DNA from: Geopseudomonas sagittaria
Lineage (GTDB): Bacteria > Pseudomonadota > Gammaproteobacteria > Pseudomonadales > Pseudomonadaceae
Length of the DNA stretch: 63,589 bases
Assembly (NCBI RefSeq): GCF_900115715.1
Contig: NZ_FOXM01000019.1
Location: forward strand, 1 to 63,589
Direction: 5' to 3'
The notes under the pieces are model-generated. The model was not told where the DNA came from. It saw only the letters and a list, made by a program, of their open reading frames with translations, and made no database searches. How positions within the stretch are numbered: the first letter of the stretch is position 1; every line of letters starts with the position of its first letter. Of the stretch, positions 18,281-28,650 are shown one piece after another. A program made the translations under genes and the position numbers.

Positions 18281-19606
18281 ATGAACGCCATGAACAATGC
18301 CTCTGCGAACAGCGCCCTGCTCGACCCGATGGAAACCGCCAGCCTCGACCATCTGCGCCACCACCAGCTCGAGCGCCTGCGCTGGACCCTGCTGCACGCC
18401 TACGACAACGTGCCGGTGTACCGCCAGAAGTTCGACGCCCTCGGCGTGCACCCCAGCGATCTGAACTCGCTGGAAGACCTGGCCAAGTTCCCCTTCACCG
18501 GCAAGTCCGACCTGCGCAACAACTATCCGTTCGGCATGTTCGCCGTGCCGATGGAGCAGGTCTCGCGCATCCACGCCTCCAGCGGCACCACCGGCCAGCC
18601 CACCGTGGTCGGCTACACCGCCAACGACATCGACACCTGGGCCAACCTGGTGGCGCGCTCGATCCGCGCCGCCGGCGGCCGTCCGGGTGACCGTATCCAC
18701 GTCGCCTACGGCTACGGCCTGTTCACCGGCGGCCTGGGTGCCCACTACGGCGCCGAGCGCCTGGGCTGCACGGTGATCCCGATGTCCGGCGGCCAGACCG
18801 AGAAGCAGGTCCAGCTGATCAAGGACTTCCAGCCCGACATCATCATGGTCACCCCCTCGTACATGCTCAACATCGCCGACGAGATGGAGCGCCAGGGCAT
18901 CGACCCGCACAAGCTGGCGCTGCGCCTGGGCATCTTCGGCGCCGAGCCGTGGACCGGCCAACTGCGCGGCGAGCTGGAAAGCCGCCTGGGCATCCAGGCC
19001 ATGGACATCTATGGCCTCTCCGAGATCATGGGTCCGGGCGTGGCCATGGAATGCGCCGACAGCAAGGACGGCCCGACCATCTGGGAAGACCACTTCTACC
19101 CGGAGATCATTGACCCGGTGACCGGCGAGGTGCTGCCGGACGGCCAGATGGGCGAGCTGGTGTTCACCTCGCTGAGCAAGGAAGCGCTGCCGATGATCCG
19201 CTACCGCACCCGCGACCTGACCCGCCTGCTGCCGGGCACCGCGCGTGCCATGCGCCGCATCGACAAGATCACCGGGCGCAGCGACGACATGCTGATCATC
19301 CGCGGCGTCAACGTGTTCCCGACGCAGATCGAAGAGCAGGTACTGAAAGTCAAACAACTTTCCGCCCAGTACGAACTGCATGTGTATCGCAATGGCAACC
19401 TCGACGGCATGGACGTGCTGGTCGAGCTCAAGCCGGAGTTCGAGCACCTCAGCGACGCCGAGCGCAGCGCGGTGAGCCGCGAACTGTCCCACCACATCAA
19501 GAGCAACGTCGGCATCAGCACGCGCATCAACATCTGCCCGTGCTTCAGCCTCAAGCGCTCGGAAGGCAAGGCCGCCCACGTGATCGACAAGCGCAAGAGC
19601 GCCTGA
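18281..19606 (+). CDS. paaK: Phenylacetate-CoA ligase
   Basis: The 441-residue adenylate-forming enzyme activates phenylacetate with ATP and CoA, the committed step of the pathway. It has the P-loop-like SSGTTGQPTVVGYT (about 97-110), YGLSEIMGPGV, the TRDLTRLLPG segment with the conserved Asp, and GRSDDMLIIRGVNVFP. Length and motifs are typical. It is the last gene before a strong terminator. Confidence 0.94.
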   Translation: MNAMNNASANSALLDPMETASLDHLRHHQLERLRWTLLHAYDNVPVYRQKFDALGVHPSDLNSLEDLAKFPFTGKSDLRNNYPFGMFAVPMEQVSRIHASSGTTGQPTVVGYTANDIDTWANLVARSIRAAGGRPGDRIHVAYGYGLFTGGLGAHYGAERLGCTVIPMSGGQTEKQVQLIKDFQPDIIMVTPSYMLNIADEMERQGIDPHKLALRLGIFGAEPWTGQLRGELESRLGIQAMDIYGLSEIMGPGVAMECADSKDGPTIWEDHFYPEIIDPVTGEVLPDGQMGELVFTSLSKEALPMIRYRTRDLTRLLPGTARAMRRIDKITGRSDDMLIIRGVNVFPTQIEEQVLKVKQLSAQYELHVYRNGNLDGMDVLVELKPEFEHLSDAERSAVSRELSHHIKSNVGISTRINICPCFSLKRSEGKAAHVIDKRKSA

Positions 19607-19621
19607 TCCCGGCAGCCCGCA

Positions 19622-19647
19622 AGCCCCGCTCCGGCGGGGCTTTTTTA
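19622..19647 (+). terminator. Terminator after paaK
   Basis: An eight-base perfect stem (AGCCCCGC / GCGGGGCT) with a TCCG loop is followed by a run of T. It lies 15 bases after the paaK stop and separates paaFGHIJK from paaABCDEZ. Confidence 0.85.
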
Positions 19648-19678
19648 TGCCTGCAAAGCGCCCGCACGGACTCCGCCC

Positions 19679-19792
19679 CGATCGTGCCCACGCTCCGCGT
19701 GGGCATGCCGCCACGGGCGCTCCTGCGCCCAGGGAGGCGGAGCGTCCCGGGCCGGGCTCCCACGCCGGAGCGTGGGAGCCATCAGGCTCAGA
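19679..19792. repeat. Compound palindromic intergenic element
   Basis: A nested structure contains TGCCCACGC/GCGTGGGCA at its left end and GCTCCCACGC/GCGTGGGAGC at its right end, with a further GC-rich inner pairing. Two similar arms in one block suggest a mobile or REP-like extragenic element. No open reading frame is supported in it. Confidence 0.55.
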
Positions 19793-19845
19793 GGCTCTGA
19801 AAACCCTCCCGCTCATCGCTAAAAAGCACAAAGCGACACTAAAAA

Positions 19846-19885
19846 CATTTGTTTGCTTTTGCTTTGTGTATCATATAAAAATACA
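19846..19885 (+). promoter_or_regulatory. Predicted paaA promoter and PaaX-like motif
   Basis: This AT-rich stretch contains TTTGCT, a 16-bp spacer and TATAAA, overlapped by GTATCAT (19868-19874), the same core seen upstream of paaN and paaF. It lies about 60 bases before paaA. The fit to a sigma-70 promoter is moderate. Confidence 0.45.
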
Positions 19886-19936
19886 GAACGCCCGGGCGCT
19901 GCCCTGCCTGCAACCATGGCTGGAGAAAACAAGAAA

Positions 19937-20929
19937 ATGTACGCACAACTCGTCGAAACCGGAGTCAAGCGCGTCAAGGACCTCGAGGAGATGACTCCCG
20001 AGGAACGCGCCTTCCAGGAACGCATCGATGCCGAGATCAAGATCGAGCCGAAGAACTGGATGCCGGACGCCTACCGTCAGACCCTGATCCGCCAGATCTC
20101 CCAGCACGCCCACTCGGAAATCGTCGGCATGCTGCCGGAAGGCAACTGGGTCACCCGCGCGCCGACCCTCAAGCGCAAGCTGCAGCTGATGGCCAAGATC
20201 CAGGACGAGGCCGGCCACGGCATGTACCTGTACAGCGCCATGGAAACCCTCGGCGCCGACCGCGACGCGGAGATCGACAAGCTGCACAGCGGCAAGGCCA
20301 AGTACTCGAGCATCTTCAACTACCCGACGCTGAACTGGGCCGACATGGGCGCGGTGGGCTGGCTGGTCGATGGCGCCGCCATCGTCAACCAGGTGGTGCT
20401 GCAGCGCACCTCCTACGGCCCCTACTCGCGCGCGATGATCCGCATCTGCAAGGAAGAGAGCTTCCACCAGCGCCAGGGCTACGAAATCCTCCTGACCATG
20501 ATGCGCCACGGCAACCAGGCGCAGAAGGACATGGTCCAGGACGCCATCAACCGCCTGTGGTGGCCGGCGCTGATGATGTTCGGCCCGAGCGACGCCGACT
20601 CGCCGAACAGCGCCCAGTCGATGGCCTGGAAGATCAAGCGCATGAGCAACGACGACCTGCGCCAGCGCTTCATCGACCAGACCGTGCCGCAACTCGAATT
20701 CCTCGGCTGCACCGCGCCGGACCCGGACCTCAAGTGGAACGAGGAACGCGGTCACTATGACTTCGGCCAGATCCAGTGGCAGGAGTTCTACGACGTGCTC
20801 AAGGGCAATGGCCCGTGCAACCGCGAACGCGTTTCCACCCGCCGCAAGGCGCTCGAAGATGGTCAGTGGGTACGCGAAGCCGCCGTCGCCCATGCCGCCA
20901 AACGCCAACAAAAACAAAACGCCGCCTGA
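19937..20929 (+). CDS. paaA: Phenylacetyl-CoA epoxidase subunit A (diiron catalytic)
   Basis: The 330-residue protein is the catalytic alpha subunit of the bacterial multicomponent monooxygenase that epoxidises phenylacetyl-CoA. Diiron ligand motifs are intact: Glu91-x-x-His94 in QDEAGHGMY and Glu174-x-x-His177 in KEESFHQRQ. The ATG at 19937 follows GGAGAAAACAAGAAA. It opens the paaABCDE operon and works with PaaC, the structural partner, PaaB and the reductase PaaE. Confidence 0.94.
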   Translation: MYAQLVETGVKRVKDLEEMTPEERAFQERIDAEIKIEPKNWMPDAYRQTLIRQISQHAHSEIVGMLPEGNWVTRAPTLKRKLQLMAKIQDEAGHGMYLYSAMETLGADRDAEIDKLHSGKAKYSSIFNYPTLNWADMGAVGWLVDGAAIVNQVVLQRTSYGPYSRAMIRICKEESFHQRQGYEILLTMMRHGNQAQKDMVQDAINRLWWPALMMFGPSDADSPNSAQSMAWKIKRMSNDDLRQRFIDQTVPQLEFLGCTAPDPDLKWNEERGHYDFGQIQWQEFYDVLKGNGPCNRERVSTRRKALEDGQWVREAAVAHAAKRQQKQNAA

Positions 20930-20956
20930 TCGGCGCCTGACTCGGAGAACCCCGCC

Positions 20957-21238
20957 ATGTCCGAATGGATCCTTTTCGAAGTGTTTGTCCGCAGCAAGCA
21001 CGGTCTGAACCACAAGCACGTCGGCAGCGTGCATGCCGCCGATGCCAACATGGCCCTGGAAAGCGCCCGCGACCTGTACACCCGCCGCAACGAAGGCGTG
21101 AGCATCTGGGTCGTGCCGTCCGCGCAGATCACCGCCACCGCCGGTGACGAGAAAGAACCCTTCTTCGACCCGTCCCAGGACAAGGTCTATCGTCACGCCA
21201 GCTTCTACGAGCTGCCGGACGAAGTCGGCCACATGTGA
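20957..21238 (+). CDS. paaB: Phenylacetyl-CoA epoxidase subunit B
   Basis: The 93-residue protein has the standard PaaB length and sequence (EWILFEVFVRSKHGLNHKHV at the N-terminus). PaaB bridges the PaaAC dimers in the epoxidase complex. It lies between paaA and paaC with short gaps. Confidence 0.93.
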   Translation: MSEWILFEVFVRSKHGLNHKHVGSVHAADANMALESARDLYTRRNEGVSIWVVPSAQITATAGDEKEPFFDPSQDKVYRHASFYELPDEVGHM

Positions 21239-21248
21239 GGAAAGGGTC

Positions 21249-22013
21249 ATGCCTGATAACAAGAACGACCTGATCGAATACCTGCTGCGCCTCGGCGACA
21301 ACGCCCTGATCAACGGCCAGCGCCTGTGCGAATGGTGCGGCCGCGCGCCGGCGCTGGAAGAGGAAATGGCGCTGATGAACGTCGGCCTCGACCTCGTCGG
21401 CCAGGCGCGCAACTGGTACGAGTACGCCGCCGAGCTGCTGGCCGACGGCCGCGACGCCGATCAGCTGGCCTTCCGCCGCGACGAGCGTGCCTTCCGCAAC
21501 ACCCTGCTGGTCGAGCAGCCCAACGGCGACTACGCGGTGACCACCGCCAAGCTGTTCCTGTTCGACGCCTGGCACCTGCACACCCTGCAGGCGCTGACCG
21601 CCTCCAGCGACGCGCGCATCGCCGGCATCGCCGCCAAGGGCCTCAAGGAAGTCACCTACCACCTGCGCCGCTCCGGCGAGTGGGTCGAGCGTCTGGGCGA
21701 CGGCACCGAGCAGAGCCGCCAGCGCATGCTCGCCGGCATCGACGAGGTGTGGCGCTTCACCAACGACCTGCTGAGCAGCGACGAGATCCAGCAGCGCCTG
21801 GCCGCCGCCGGCATCGCCGCCGACGCCACTGCCGTGGCCGCCGCCTGGCAGGCCAGCGTCGAGCAGGTGTTCGAGCGCGCCAGCCTGCCGGTGCCGCCGC
21901 CGGCCAGCTACTTCTACCTGGACGGCAAGCGCGGCCTGCACACCGAGCACCTCGGCATCCTGCTGGCCGAAATGCAGTTCCTGCAGCGGGCCTACCCCGA
22001 TGCGACCTGGTAA
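21249..22013 (+). CDS. paaC: Phenylacetyl-CoA epoxidase subunit C
   Basis: The 254-residue helical ferritin-like protein is the non-catalytic partner of PaaA. It resembles PaaA in fold but does not keep the full diiron ligand set. Recognisable segments are LRLGDNALINGQRLCEWCG near the N-terminus and HTEHLGILLAEMQFLQRAYP at the C-terminus. The start at 21249, after an AAAGGG ribosome-binding site, is ten bases from the paaB stop. Confidence 0.92.
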   Translation: MPDNKNDLIEYLLRLGDNALINGQRLCEWCGRAPALEEEMALMNVGLDLVGQARNWYEYAAELLADGRDADQLAFRRDERAFRNTLLVEQPNGDYAVTTAKLFLFDAWHLHTLQALTASSDARIAGIAAKGLKEVTYHLRRSGEWVERLGDGTEQSRQRMLAGIDEVWRFTNDLLSSDEIQQRLAAAGIAADATAVAAAWQASVEQVFERASLPVPPPASYFYLDGKRGLHTEHLGILLAEMQFLQRAYPDATW

Positions 22014-22032
22014 GACGCCGAGTGGAGGCAAC

Positions 22033-22629
22033 ATGGTCAACCGATCCGAGATCGATGCCCTGTTCGGCGGCAGTCCCGTCGCCGGTCTGGGCGGCGAAGC
22101 GCAGCCCGGCCTGATCGCCTCCGACGGTGGCGCACGGGAGGCGGACGAGTCCGACCTGCCGCGCGCCTGGCAGGTGCTGGAACAGGTGATGGACCCAGAA
22201 GTGCCGGCGGTCAGCGTGGTCGACCTCGGCATCATCCGCGAGGTTTCCTGGATCGACGGCCACCTGATGGTGGCCGTCACTCCGACCTACTCCGGCTGCC
22301 CGGCCACCGAATTGATCGAAAGCGAGATCGCCAAGGCGCTGGAACAGGCCGGCTTCCGCGCCCCGCGCCTGGAGCGCCGCCTGTCCCCGGCGTGGACCAC
22401 CGACTGGATCAGCGAGCAGGGCCGCGAGCGCCTGCGCGTCTACGGCATCGCCCCGCCGTCGGGCAGCAGCAGCAAGCGCAGCCTGCTCGGCGAGAAGGAC
22501 GAGGTCTGCTGCCCGCAGTGCGGCAGCCACGACACCGAAGTGGTCAGCCAGTTCGGCTCCACCGCCTGCAAGGCCCTGTACCGTTGCCGCTCCTGCCTGG
22601 AGCCCTTCGACTATTTCAAGTGCATCTGA
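22033..22629 (+). CDS. paaD: Phenylacetyl-CoA epoxidase assembly factor PaaD
   Basis: The 198-residue protein has a DUF59/MIP18-type domain (about residues 45-125, including MDPEVPAVSVVDLGI) and a C-terminal zinc-ribbon-like region with CCPQCGSH and CRSC, ending in FKCI. DUF59 proteins act in iron-sulphur maturation, and PaaD is needed for an active epoxidase. GGAGG just upstream supports 22033. It carries an N-terminal extension of about 30 residues relative to the shorter E. coli form. Confidence 0.9.
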   Translation: MVNRSEIDALFGGSPVAGLGGEAQPGLIASDGGAREADESDLPRAWQVLEQVMDPEVPAVSVVDLGIIREVSWIDGHLMVAVTPTYSGCPATELIESEIAKALEQAGFRAPRLERRLSPAWTTDWISEQGRERLRVYGIAPPSGSSSKRSLLGEKDEVCCPQCGSHDTEVVSQFGSTACKALYRCRSCLEPFDYFKCI

Positions 22630-22687
22630 ACGGCTCGCCCCACCGTGCTGGCCCCGCTCGGAACACAAGAGCCTGGAGAACAATAAG

Positions 22688-23773
22688 ATGAGCAAGTTCC
22701 ATACGCTGACCATTCGCGAAGTGCGTCCGGAAACCCGCGACACCGTGTCGGTGGCCTTCGCGGTGCCGGCCGAACTGCAGGACAGCTTCCGCTACACCCA
22801 GGGCCAGCACCTGGTCATGCGCACCCAGATCAATGGCGAGGAAGTGCGCCGCTCCTACTCGATCTGCAGCGCGGTCAGCGACAACGACCTGCGCGTGGCG
22901 ATCAAGCGCGTCGACGGCGGCCTGTTCTCCAACTTCGCCAACGACCAGCTCAAGGCCGGGCAGACCCTGGAAGTGATGCCGCCGGCCGGCCACTTCTCGA
23001 TCGCCCTCGACCCGGCGCGCGCCGGCGAGTACCTGGCGGTGGCCGCCGGCAGCGGCATCACGCCGATCCTGTCGATCGTCAAGACCACCCTGGAAACCGA
23101 GCCGCACAGCCGCTTCACGCTGATCTACGGCAACCGCTCCAGCGGCAGCACCATCTTCCGCGAGCAGCTCGAGGACCTGAAGAACCAGTACCTCGACCGT
23201 CTCAACCTGATCTTCGTGTTCAGCCGCGAGCAGCAGGACATCGACCTGTACAACGGCCGCATCGACGCCACCAAGTGCGACGCGCTGTTCTCCCGCTGGC
23301 TGGACGTGCCGAACCTGACCGCCGCCTTCATCTGCGGCCCGCAGGAAATGACCGAGTGCGTGCGCGACAGCCTGCGCAACCACGACCTGCAGCCCGAGCG
23401 CATCCACTTCGAGCTGTTCACCGCCTGCACCCCCGGCGCGGTTCAGGAGAAGCGTGCCGCCCGCGAGGCCGCCGCCAAGACCGCCGGCGCGGTCAGCCAC
23501 GTCACCGTGGTCAGCGACGGCCGCACCCTGAGCTTCGACCTGCCGCGCAACACCCAGAGCGTGCTGGACGCCGGCAACGCCCAGGGCATGGACCTGCCCT
23601 ACTCGTGCAAGGCCGGCGTGTGCTCGACCTGCAAGTGCAAGGTGGTCAAGGGCGAGGTGGAGATGGACGCCAACTTCGCCCTCGAGGACTACGAGGTGGC
23701 CGCCGGCTACGTGCTGTCCTGCCAGGCCTTCCCGGTCAGCGACGAGGTGGTGCTGGACTTCGACCAGCTGTAA
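22688..23773 (+). CDS. paaE: Phenylacetyl-CoA epoxidase reductase PaaE
   Basis: The 361-residue protein passes electrons from NADPH to the epoxidase. It has an FAD-binding domain (RRSYSICSA, about 55-63), an NAD(P)-binding domain ([12 protein letters not shown], about 119-130, and CGPQEMTE) and a C-terminal plant-type 2Fe-2S domain with ligands Cys307, Cys312, Cys315 and Cys345. It follows paaD after a 58-base gap that carries its own ribosome-binding site. Confidence 0.94.
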   Translation: MSKFHTLTIREVRPETRDTVSVAFAVPAELQDSFRYTQGQHLVMRTQINGEEVRRSYSICSAVSDNDLRVAIKRVDGGLFSNFANDQLKAGQTLEVMPPAGHFSIALDPARAGEYLAVAAGSGITPILSIVKTTLETEPHSRFTLIYGNRSSGSTIFREQLEDLKNQYLDRLNLIFVFSREQQDIDLYNGRIDATKCDALFSRWLDVPNLTAAFICGPQEMTECVRDSLRNHDLQPERIHFELFTACTPGAVQEKRAAREAAAKTAGAVSHVTVVSDGRTLSFDLPRNTQSVLDAGNAQGMDLPYSCKAGVCSTCKCKVVKGEVEMDANFALEDYEVAAGYVLSCQAFPVSDEVVLDFDQL

Positions 23774-23883
23774 GCCCCCGTCCCGATCGTCCCAACCCGC
23801 GGTGCGCCCTGCGCACCGCGGGTGAAAACAATTGCGGCCGGCCATGCCCCGACCGCCACCTGCCTTGCTCAGGAGATTCCCTG

Positions 23884-25920
23884 ATGACTACCCTGCAAAG
23901 TTTCATCGGCGGCCGCTGGATCGGCGCCGACGCCGGCCAGGCGCTGAAGAGCGCCATCGACGGCCACATCGTCACCCACACCCACGCCGACCAGCTGGAC
24001 TTCGCCGAAGCGGTGAGCTACGCCCGCCAGAGCGGCGTGCCGGCGCTGATGGCGATGGACTTCCAGACGCGCGCGCAGTGCCTCAAGGCGCTGGCCAAGT
24101 ATCTGATGGAGCGCAAGGAGCAGCTCTACGCGATCTCCCACCACAGCGGCGCGACCCGCGTGGACAGCTGGATCGACATCGAGGGCGGCGCCGGCACCCT
24201 GTTCGCCTACGCCAGCCTCGGCAGCCGCGAGCTGCCCTCCGGCAACCTGGTCCATGAAGGCCCGGCCATCCCGCTGAGCAAGAAGGGCGGCTTCGCCGGC
24301 ACCCACATCCTGGTGCCGCGCAGTGGCCTGGCCGTGCACATCAACGCCTTCAACTTCCCGATCTGGGGCATGCTGGAGAAGTTCGCGCCGACCTTCCTCG
24401 CCGGCATGCCGTGCATCATCAAGCCGGCCACCGCCACCAGCTACGTCACCGAAGCCGCCGTGCGCATCCTCCACGAGTCTGGCCTGCTGCCGGCGGGCAG
24501 CCTGCAGCTGATCATCGGCAGCACCGGCGACCTGCTCGACCGCCTGGACGGCCAGGACGTGGTGACCTTCACCGGCTCGGCCGACACCGCCGCCAAGCTG
24601 CGCGTGACCCCCAACCTGATCCGCAACTCGGTGCCGTTCACCGCCGAGGCCGACTCGCTGAACTGCGCGATCCTCGCTCCCGACGTCACCCCGGACGACG
24701 AGGAGTTCGACCTGTTCGTCAAGGAAATCGCCCGCGAGATGACGGTCAAGGCCGGCCAGAAGTGCACCGCCATCCGCCGCATCATCGTGCCGCAGAACCG
24801 CCTCGACGCCGTCGCCGAGCGCCTGTCCGCGCGCCTGGCCAAGGTGGTGGTCGGCGACCCGAGCAAGGAAGGCGTGAAGATGGGCGCGCTGGCCTCGCAC
24901 GCCCAGTTCGAGGACGTCGCCTCCCGCGTCGACGCCCTGCTGCAGAGCAGCGAGCTGCTGTTCCGTGGCGAGGCGCAGTTCGTCGGTGACCAGGTCGCCG
25001 AGGGCGCGTTCTTCGCCCCGACCCTGCTGCAGAGCCGCGACCCGCATGCCGAGGGCGGCGCCCACGACATCGAGGCCTTCGGCCCGGTCAGCACCCTGAT
25101 GGGCTACGCCGACATCGACGAGGCCGTCGCCCTGGCCGCCCGCGGCAAGGGCAGCCTGGTGTCCACCCTGGTCACCAAGGACCCGCTGGTCGCCGCCAAG
25201 GTGGTGCCGGCCGCCGCCGCGTGGCACGGCCGCGTGCACGTGCTGGACCGCGAGGCCGCGGTGGAGTCCACCGGCCACGGCTCGCCGCTGCCGCAGCTCA
25301 AGCACGGCGGCCCCGGCCGCGCCGGCGGTGGCGAGGAACTGGGCGGCCTGCGCGCGGTCAAGCACTACCTGCAGCGCACCGCGGTGCAGGGCTCGCCGAG
25401 CATGCTCAGCGCCATCACCGGCGAGTACGTGCGCGGCGCCAAGGTCATCGAGACCGAGGTGCACCCGTTCCGCCGCCACTTCGAGGAGCTGCAGATCGGC
25501 GAGTCGCTGCTGACCCACCGGCGCACCGTCACCGAGGCCGACCTGGTCAACTTCGGCTGCCTGTCGGGCGACCACTTCTACATGCACTTCGACGAGATCG
25601 CCGCCAAGGAATCGCAGTTCGGCAAGCGCATCGCCCACGGCTACTTCGTGCTGGCCGCCGCCGCCGGCCTGTTCGTCTCCCCCGGCGTCGGCCCGGTGCT
25701 GGCCAACTATGGCCTCGACACCCTGCGCTTCGTCAGCCCGGTGGGCATCGGCGACACCATCCGCGCGCGCCTGACCTGCAAGCGCAAGATCGACCAGGGC
25801 AAACAGTCCAGCCTCGGCACCCCGCAGGGCGTGGTGGCCTGGGACGTGGAAGTCACCAACCAGAACGACGAGCTGGTCGCCAGCTACGACATCCTGACCC
25901 TGGTGGCCAAGCGCGGCTGA
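23884..25920 (+). CDS. paaZ: Bifunctional oxepin-CoA hydrolase / 3-oxo-5,6-dehydrosuberyl-CoA semialdehyde dehydrogenase
   Basis: The 678-residue fusion has an aldehyde dehydrogenase domain (about 1-515) with Glu255 and nucleophile Cys294 (GQKCTAIRR), followed by a MaoC-type (R)-hydratase domain (about 525-678) with the catalytic Asp and His in [12 protein letters not shown]. It opens the oxepin ring and oxidises the resulting aldehyde. The start at 23884 follows AGGAG. It sits 110 bases after paaE and is likely the last gene of this operon; a terminator lies about 170 bases downstream. Confidence 0.94.
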   Translation: MTTLQSFIGGRWIGADAGQALKSAIDGHIVTHTHADQLDFAEAVSYARQSGVPALMAMDFQTRAQCLKALAKYLMERKEQLYAISHHSGATRVDSWIDIEGGAGTLFAYASLGSRELPSGNLVHEGPAIPLSKKGGFAGTHILVPRSGLAVHINAFNFPIWGMLEKFAPTFLAGMPCIIKPATATSYVTEAAVRILHESGLLPAGSLQLIIGSTGDLLDRLDGQDVVTFTGSADTAAKLRVTPNLIRNSVPFTAEADSLNCAILAPDVTPDDEEFDLFVKEIAREMTVKAGQKCTAIRRIIVPQNRLDAVAERLSARLAKVVVGDPSKEGVKMGALASHAQFEDVASRVDALLQSSELLFRGEAQFVGDQVAEGAFFAPTLLQSRDPHAEGGAHDIEAFGPVSTLMGYADIDEAVALAARGKGSLVSTLVTKDPLVAAKVVPAAAAWHGRVHVLDREAAVESTGHGSPLPQLKHGGPGRAGGGEELGGLRAVKHYLQRTAVQGSPSMLSAITGEYVRGAKVIETEVHPFRRHFEELQIGESLLTHRRTVTEADLVNFGCLSGDHFYMHFDEIAAKESQFGKRIAHGYFVLAAAAGLFVSPGVGPVLANYGLDTLRFVSPVGIGDTIRARLTCKRKIDQGKQSSLGTPQGVVAWDVEVTNQNDELVASYDILTLVAKRG

Positions 25921-26091
25921 GCCCTCTCCTAGAATTTCACCGCGATCGAGCGTCGCGGCGTCACTCCAGGCCGGTTTGCGGCGCGGCCCAAGCCCGTGGT
26001 TCCGTCACAAGCGGACAGCGGGTTTCGGCCCGCCCCAAGCCCCTGCTGCTGCCGATGGGGCAGCTCATCAGTAGGACTCCTGATCCGATTG

Positions 26092-26117
26092 CGCCGGCCA
26101 TGAGCCGGCGTCTTTTT
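26092..26117 (+). terminator. Terminator downstream of paaZ
   Basis: A perfect seven-base stem (CGCCGGC / GCCGGCG) with a CATGA loop is followed by TCTTTTT. It lies beyond a 170-base untranslated tail and directly against the convergent dgkA gene. Confidence 0.7.
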
Positions 26118-26126
26118 GTCCGCGCT

Positions 26127-26483
26127 TCAGCCTCCCAGCCAATCCAGCACGAAGGCCACGCCCACCACCACGGCGATACCGCTGGCCACCAGCGCCGCGC
26201 CGGCGGCGATGTCCTTGGCCGCGCCGATCTCCGGATGGCGCTCGGGATGCAGGTGGTCGATCAGCGCCTCCAGCGCGCTGTTGACCAACTCGGCCACCAG
26301 CACCAGGCCCACCGCCAGCGCCAGCAGCGCCCACCACAGCGCCGCCGGCCGCGTCGCCAGCAGCACCAGCAGCACCGCCGCCGCGGCCAGCAGGTGGGTG
26401 CGCAAGCTGCCCTCGCGCCGCACCGCCAGGCGCAGGCCGTGCAGGGCAAAGCCCATGCGCTTGATGAACGGCTGTCCCTTCAT
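26127..26483 (-). CDS. dgkA: Diacylglycerol kinase DgkA
   Basis: The 118-residue membrane protein has three transmembrane helices and the family signatures [13 protein letters not shown] (about 65-77) and [15 protein letters not shown] (about 87-101), which contain the ATP- and Mg-binding residues. It phosphorylates diacylglycerol for phospholipid recycling. GAGGGGGCAGGGC before the ATG at 26483 supports the start. It is unrelated to the catabolic genes. Confidence 0.93.
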   Translation of the reverse strand: MKGQPFIKRMGFALHGLRLAVRREGSLRTHLLAAAAVLLVLLATRPAALWWALLALAVGLVLVAELVNSALEALIDHLHPERHPEIGAAKDIAAGAALVASGIAVVVGVAFVLDWLGG

Positions 26484-26799
26484 GCCCTGCCCCCTCGGTG
26501 CAACACCCTTGTCATGCAAGGGTAGCCAACCCAACCCGCATCCCCATGGCCAGCCGCGAACTTTTGCGCCGGGCCTGAAGCGCCGGCCTCGCTGCCCGCC
26601 GGGACGTGCTGGAGCCGTGCCGCACGGTCTGCGTGATCCTCGCGCCGGCCGATGGCCGAGCGGCCTGCAGCATTGGTCACCCCCGGCCGCGGCAGCGAAC
26701 CTGACTCCCGCGACATTGCCGCCTACGCTTGCCTTGCAAGCGTCACCTTCGGTTGCTCCCGCGGCCGCCGATTTCCGGCCGCCGGCAAAGGACTCCAGC
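26484..26799. other. Intergenic gap between divergent dgkA and SulP genes
   Basis: This stretch of about 316 bases separates two divergently transcribed genes and should contain both promoters. I see no convincing promoter boxes, RNA gene or small reading frame. Confidence 0.5.
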
Positions 26800-28521
26800 A
26801 TGGGCAAAGCGCCTCGCCGCAACTCCTCCCGCTGGCTGCCACGCCTGGCACCCGGCCTCGCCGCGCTGCTCGCCTACCGGCGCGGCGATCTGCCGGGCGA
26901 TCTGGTGGCCGGCGTGTCGGTGGCCGCGGTCGCCCTGCCGGTCGGGATCGCCTACGCCCAGCTCGCCGGCTTCAGCCCGGTGGTCGGCCTGTACGCCAGC
27001 ATCCTGCCGCTGCTGGTCTATGCCCTGTTCGGCACCTCGCGCCAGCTGATCGTCGGCCCGGACGCCGCGACCTGCGCGCTGATCGCCTCGGCGCTGGTGC
27101 CGCTGGCGGGCGGCGATTCCGAACGCTACCTGTCGCTGTCGGTGGCCCTCGCCGGGCTGACCGGGGTGTTCTGCATCCTGGCCAGTTTCATCCGCCTCGG
27201 CGCGCTGGCCGACTTCCTCTCCAAGCCCATCCTGGTCGGCTTCCTCAACGGGATTTCCCTGCACATCCTCGCCGGGCAGCTGGGCAAGCTGGCCGCGGTG
27301 CCCGTCACTGCGCCCGGCGTGGTGCCGGCCACCCTGCAACTGCTCGAGCAGTACGCCGACTACCACTGGCCGACCCTGCTGGTCGGGCTGACCGCCTTTG
27401 CCGTGCTGTTGCTGTCGCCGCGCCTACTGCCGCGCCTGCCGGCGGCCCTGCTGGCGCTGGTGGTCGCCGCCGCGCTGGTCGCCGTCTTCGGTCTCGACCA
27501 GCGCGGCGTGGCGGTCATCGGCGCGGTGCCCGCCGGGCTGCCGGAGCTGAAGCTGCCGGACGTGCCCTGGCACCAGGTCGACGAACTGGTGGCGGCGGCG
27601 CTGGGTCTGGCACTGGTCAGCTTCTCCAGCATGATGCTGACGGCGCGCAGCTTCGCCGCCAAGAACCACTACGAAATCGACGCCGACCGCGAATTCGCCG
27701 CCCTCGGTGCCGCCAACCTCGCGGCAGCGCTGACCCAGAGCTTCGCCATCAGCGGCGCCGACTCGCGCACGGCGATGAGCGATGCCGCCGGCGGCCGCAC
27801 CCAGCTGGCCGGCGTCATCGCCGCGCTGTCGATTGCCGCGGTGCTGCTGTTTCTCAGCGAACCCCTGCGCTTCGTGCCGATCGCCGCACTGGCCGCGGTG
27901 CTGATCATTGCCTCGCTATCGCTGCTGGATGTGCGCAGCCTGGTCCTGCTGCTGCGCTTCAGCCGGATCGAATTCGCCTTCGCGATGCTGGCCACCCTCG
28001 GCGTGGTCTGGGTCGGCGCGATCAAGGCGATCCTGGTGGTGCTGATCCTCTCGCTGATCCGCTTCGTCATGCTCTCCTCGCGGCCGCGGGTGGATGTACT
28101 CGGCAAGGTCGCGGGCATCTCCGGCTTCCATCATCTGGCCAACCACCCGGAGGCGACCACCTGGCCCGGCCTGCTGCTGTTGCGCTTCAATGCGCCGCTG
28201 GTGTTCTTCAACGCCAACTACTTCAAGCAGCAGGTGGAGCGTGCCGTCGAGCGCGCCGGCGACGGCCTGCACTGGCTGGTCCTCGACGCCATGCCGATCA
28301 CCCAGATGGATGTGACCGGCTACTTCGCGGTCGAGGAACTGAGGGCGACCCTGCGCCGGAAGGGCATCCAGCTGGCCGTCGCCGGGCGTTACCAGGAGAT
28401 CATGGCGTGGCGCAAGGCGCATGCGCTCGACAATGATGACACCCTGTACTTCCCGACCATGCGCAAGGCGGTGAAGGCGTTCCTGGAGCGGCAGGCTGGG
28501 GGTGAGGCAGGCCAGGGGTGA
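26800..28521 (+). CDS. SulP-family anion transporter with STAS domain
   Basis: The 573-residue protein has 10-12 membrane helices (about 30-430) containing the SulP signature region (VALPVGIAYAQLAGFSPVVG, residues about 47-66) and a C-terminal STAS domain (about 455-560, FNAPLVFFNANYFK and VLDAMPITQMDVTG). SulP proteins transport sulphate, bicarbonate or other anions, and the substrate cannot be told here. The ATG at 26800 follows AAAGGA at a slightly long spacing. Confidence 0.88.
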   Translation: MGKAPRRNSSRWLPRLAPGLAALLAYRRGDLPGDLVAGVSVAAVALPVGIAYAQLAGFSPVVGLYASILPLLVYALFGTSRQLIVGPDAATCALIASALVPLAGGDSERYLSLSVALAGLTGVFCILASFIRLGALADFLSKPILVGFLNGISLHILAGQLGKLAAVPVTAPGVVPATLQLLEQYADYHWPTLLVGLTAFAVLLLSPRLLPRLPAALLALVVAAALVAVFGLDQRGVAVIGAVPAGLPELKLPDVPWHQVDELVAAALGLALVSFSSMMLTARSFAAKNHYEIDADREFAALGAANLAAALTQSFAISGADSRTAMSDAAGGRTQLAGVIAALSIAAVLLFLSEPLRFVPIAALAAVLIIASLSLLDVRSLVLLLRFSRIEFAFAMLATLGVVWVGAIKAILVVLILSLIRFVMLSSRPRVDVLGKVAGISGFHHLANHPEATTWPGLLLLRFNAPLVFFNANYFKQQVERAVERAGDGLHWLVLDAMPITQMDVTGYFAVEELRATLRRKGIQLAVAGRYQEIMAWRKAHALDNDDTLYFPTMRKAVKAFLERQAGGEAGQG

Positions 28522-28650
28522 GCGCTGCGCGGGGCCGCTGCCGGCAGCGGCCGTCCTGCCCGCTCGGGCCATCGCGGTCATGCCCCCGTCAGGCGCGCAT
28601 GCTACCCTCCAGCGGGTATCCATTTTTCATGCCTATTGCATGCACTCCCC

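Noticed and set aside
19679..19792. Possible terminator or small RNA between paaK and paaA
   Set aside because: The structure has two similar arms and no T run; it is better explained as an extragenic palindromic repeat.
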